The position numbers were made by a program, and so were the translations under genes. 6,430 nt of DNA from Sideroxydans sp. Lineage in GTDB: Bacteria; Pseudomonadota; Gammaproteobacteria; Burkholderiales; Gallionellaceae. The notes under the pieces were generated by a model, which was given only the letters and a program-made list of their open reading frames with translations, ran no database searches and had not been told where the DNA came from. Position 1 is the first letter of the stretch; each line of letters begins with the position of its first letter. Of the stretch, positions 5,353-6,430 are shown piece by piece. The stretch spans positions 1-6,430 of the forward strand of contig JAVBYP010000257.1 in assembly GCA_030823965.1 (NCBI GenBank). The letters are read 5' to 3'.

Positions 5353-6430
5353 ATGACCGCATCACAATTCTCAGCTCTGTTCGTCGCCGCTTTACTCAGC
5401 AATGCCGTCATCAAGCTGTGGCTTGCCTATCGCCAGTTGAACCATGTGGCCGCGAACCGCGCCGAAGTACCCGCAGCTTTCCGCGAACAGATCAATATCG
5501 CAGCGCACCATAAGGCAGCTGATTACACCAGCACCCTCGTGCGTTTTGGTGCACTGACCATCATCTTCGATACTGTATTGCTACTGGTATTCACTGTGGG
5601 CGGCGGCATCCAATGGTTGAGCGATGCCACCTCTGGCCTGACCGATAGCCTTTTGTTACAGGGTGTCGCCGTCATCGTGCTGGTGTTGGTCTTGCAATCC
5701 ATCCTGGAGATGCCTTTCGATCTCTATCGCACCTTCAACATCGAAGCTCGCTTCGGTTTCAACAAGATGACACTCAAGCTCTATCTGCTTGACGCTGTGA
5801 AAGGTACCTTGCTCGGCGCGGTGCTGGGCCTGCCTTTGTTGTTCGCCGTATTGTGGATGATGTCTGCCATGGGCGACCTCTGGTGGCTGTACGTGTGGGG
5901 CGTGTGGGTCACATTCAACCTACTGTTGCTGTTCATCTATCCGACTTACATCGCACCGATATTCAATAAGTTCGAACCGATGCAAGATGAAGCGCAGAAA
6001 TCGCGCATCGAGGCCCTGCTGGCACGTTGCGGTTTTGAATCGAGCGGATTGTTCGTGATGGATGGCAGCAAACGCAGTTCGCACGGCAACGCCTACTTCA
6101 CCGGCTTCGGCAAGACCAAGCGCATCGTGTTCTTTGACACGTTGCTGCAACGCCTCAGTCCCGGCGAGATCGATGCAGTATTGGCGCATGAACTTGGGCA
6201 TTTCAAACATCGCCATGTCATCAAGCGCATCGCCTTCACCTTCGCCGTCAGCTTGGGGTTTCTGTGGATACTCGCCCAACTACTGCATGCCGAATGGTTC
6301 TATCTTGGAATGGGCGTGACGACCCAATCCACCGCCATCGCGCTGCTGCTGTTCTTCATGGCGCTGCCCGTGTTCACCTTCCTGTTTCACCCCCTCACCT
6401 CGGCCTATTCGCGCAAACATGAGTTCGAAG
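5353..6430 (+). CDS. M48-family (CAAX/Ste24-type) membrane metalloprotease, 3' end cut by window
   Basis: This partial gene gives 359 residues with no stop before the window edge; the family is usually about 410-420 residues. It is an integral inner-membrane zinc protease. Hydrophobic segments lie at about 5-25, 66-90, 99-118, 148-172, 176-200, 292-311 and 325-346, the first four or five belonging to the CAAX-protease N-terminal domain. The zinc motif is HELGH (His279, Glu280, His283), preceded by the family block DGSKRSSHGNAYFTGFGK (237-254). The last residues, SRKHEFE (353-359), are the start of the usual EFEAD motif, with Glu357 the expected third zinc ligand; the final base G fits the alanine codon that should come next. 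The ATG at 5353 is the only start in the open frame after an in-frame stop at 5317-5319, and has no clear ribosome-binding site. Bacteria lack farnesylated CaaX proteins, so the physiological substrate is unknown, possibly membrane-protein quality control. It is divergent from orn. Confidence 0.93.
   Translation, partial: MTASQFSALFVAALLSNAVIKLWLAYRQLNHVAANRAEVPAAFREQINIAAHHKAADYTSTLVRFGALTIIFDTVLLLVFTVGGGIQWLSDATSGLTDSLLLQGVAVIVLVLVLQSILEMPFDLYRTFNIEARFGFNKMTLKLYLLDAVKGTLLGAVLGLPLLFAVLWMMSAMGDLWWLYVWGVWVTFNLLLLFIYPTYIAPIFNKFEPMQDEAQKSRIEALLARCGFESSGLFVMDGSKRSSHGNAYFTGFGKTKRIVFFDTLLQRLSPGEIDAVLAHELGHFKHRHVIKRIAFTFAVSLGFLWILAQLLHAEWFYLGMGVTTQSTAIALLLFFMALPVFTFLFHPLTSAYSRKHEFE

Noticed and set aside
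5920..6279. A 119-codon open frame on the minus strand within the M48 protease gene
   Set aside because: It is antisense to the HELGH region of a well-supported protease; the composition is what a reverse reading of that gene would give, with no domain visible.

Overview
The window holds six protein-coding genes and looks like chromosomal DNA of a betaproteobacterium. The ferrochelatase, the 181-residue Orn and the Orn / M48-peptidase divergent pair fit that class. An iron- or redox-active Nitrosomonadales lineage such as Gallionellaceae is my best guess from overall protein character, but the sequence does not prove it. I see no phage genes, insertion sequences, CRISPR array, tRNA or rRNA.

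Layout. Positions 1-96 are a non-coding leader with a nested inverted repeat and a short tandem repeat. hemH (ferrochelatase, 97-1185, +) follows. It converges, with one base between the stop codons, on a four-gene minus-strand run read from right to left: orn (5274-4729), a membrane diguanylate cyclase with a periplasmic haem-c motif (4697-2991), a GT-B-type glycosyltransferase-like protein (2994-1909) and a YcgR-type PilZ protein (1912-1187). The last three are joined by two 4-base stop/start overlaps. orn lies 31 bases ahead of the cyclase. A 78-base divergent intergenic region separates orn from an M48 (CAAX/Ste24-type) membrane metalloprotease (5353 to the right edge, +), which is cut by the window end inside its last zinc-binding motif.

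How the genes may work together. The minus-strand run reads as a cyclic-di-GMP module. The cyclase would make c-di-GMP in response to a periplasmic haem-detected cue (redox state or a small ligand). The PilZ protein would bind c-di-GMP. Orn is the enzyme known in other bacteria to cleave pGpG, the breakdown product of c-di-GMP. The glycosyltransferase-like protein sits between cyclase and receptor and is the unexplained member: it could be the output or its target. The start codons of the cyclase (GTG) and the glycosyltransferase (TTG) are non-ATG. Only the cyclase has a strong Shine-Dalgarno sequence, so the two distal genes probably depend on translational coupling. This gene set, rather than any single gene, is the most interesting feature of the window.
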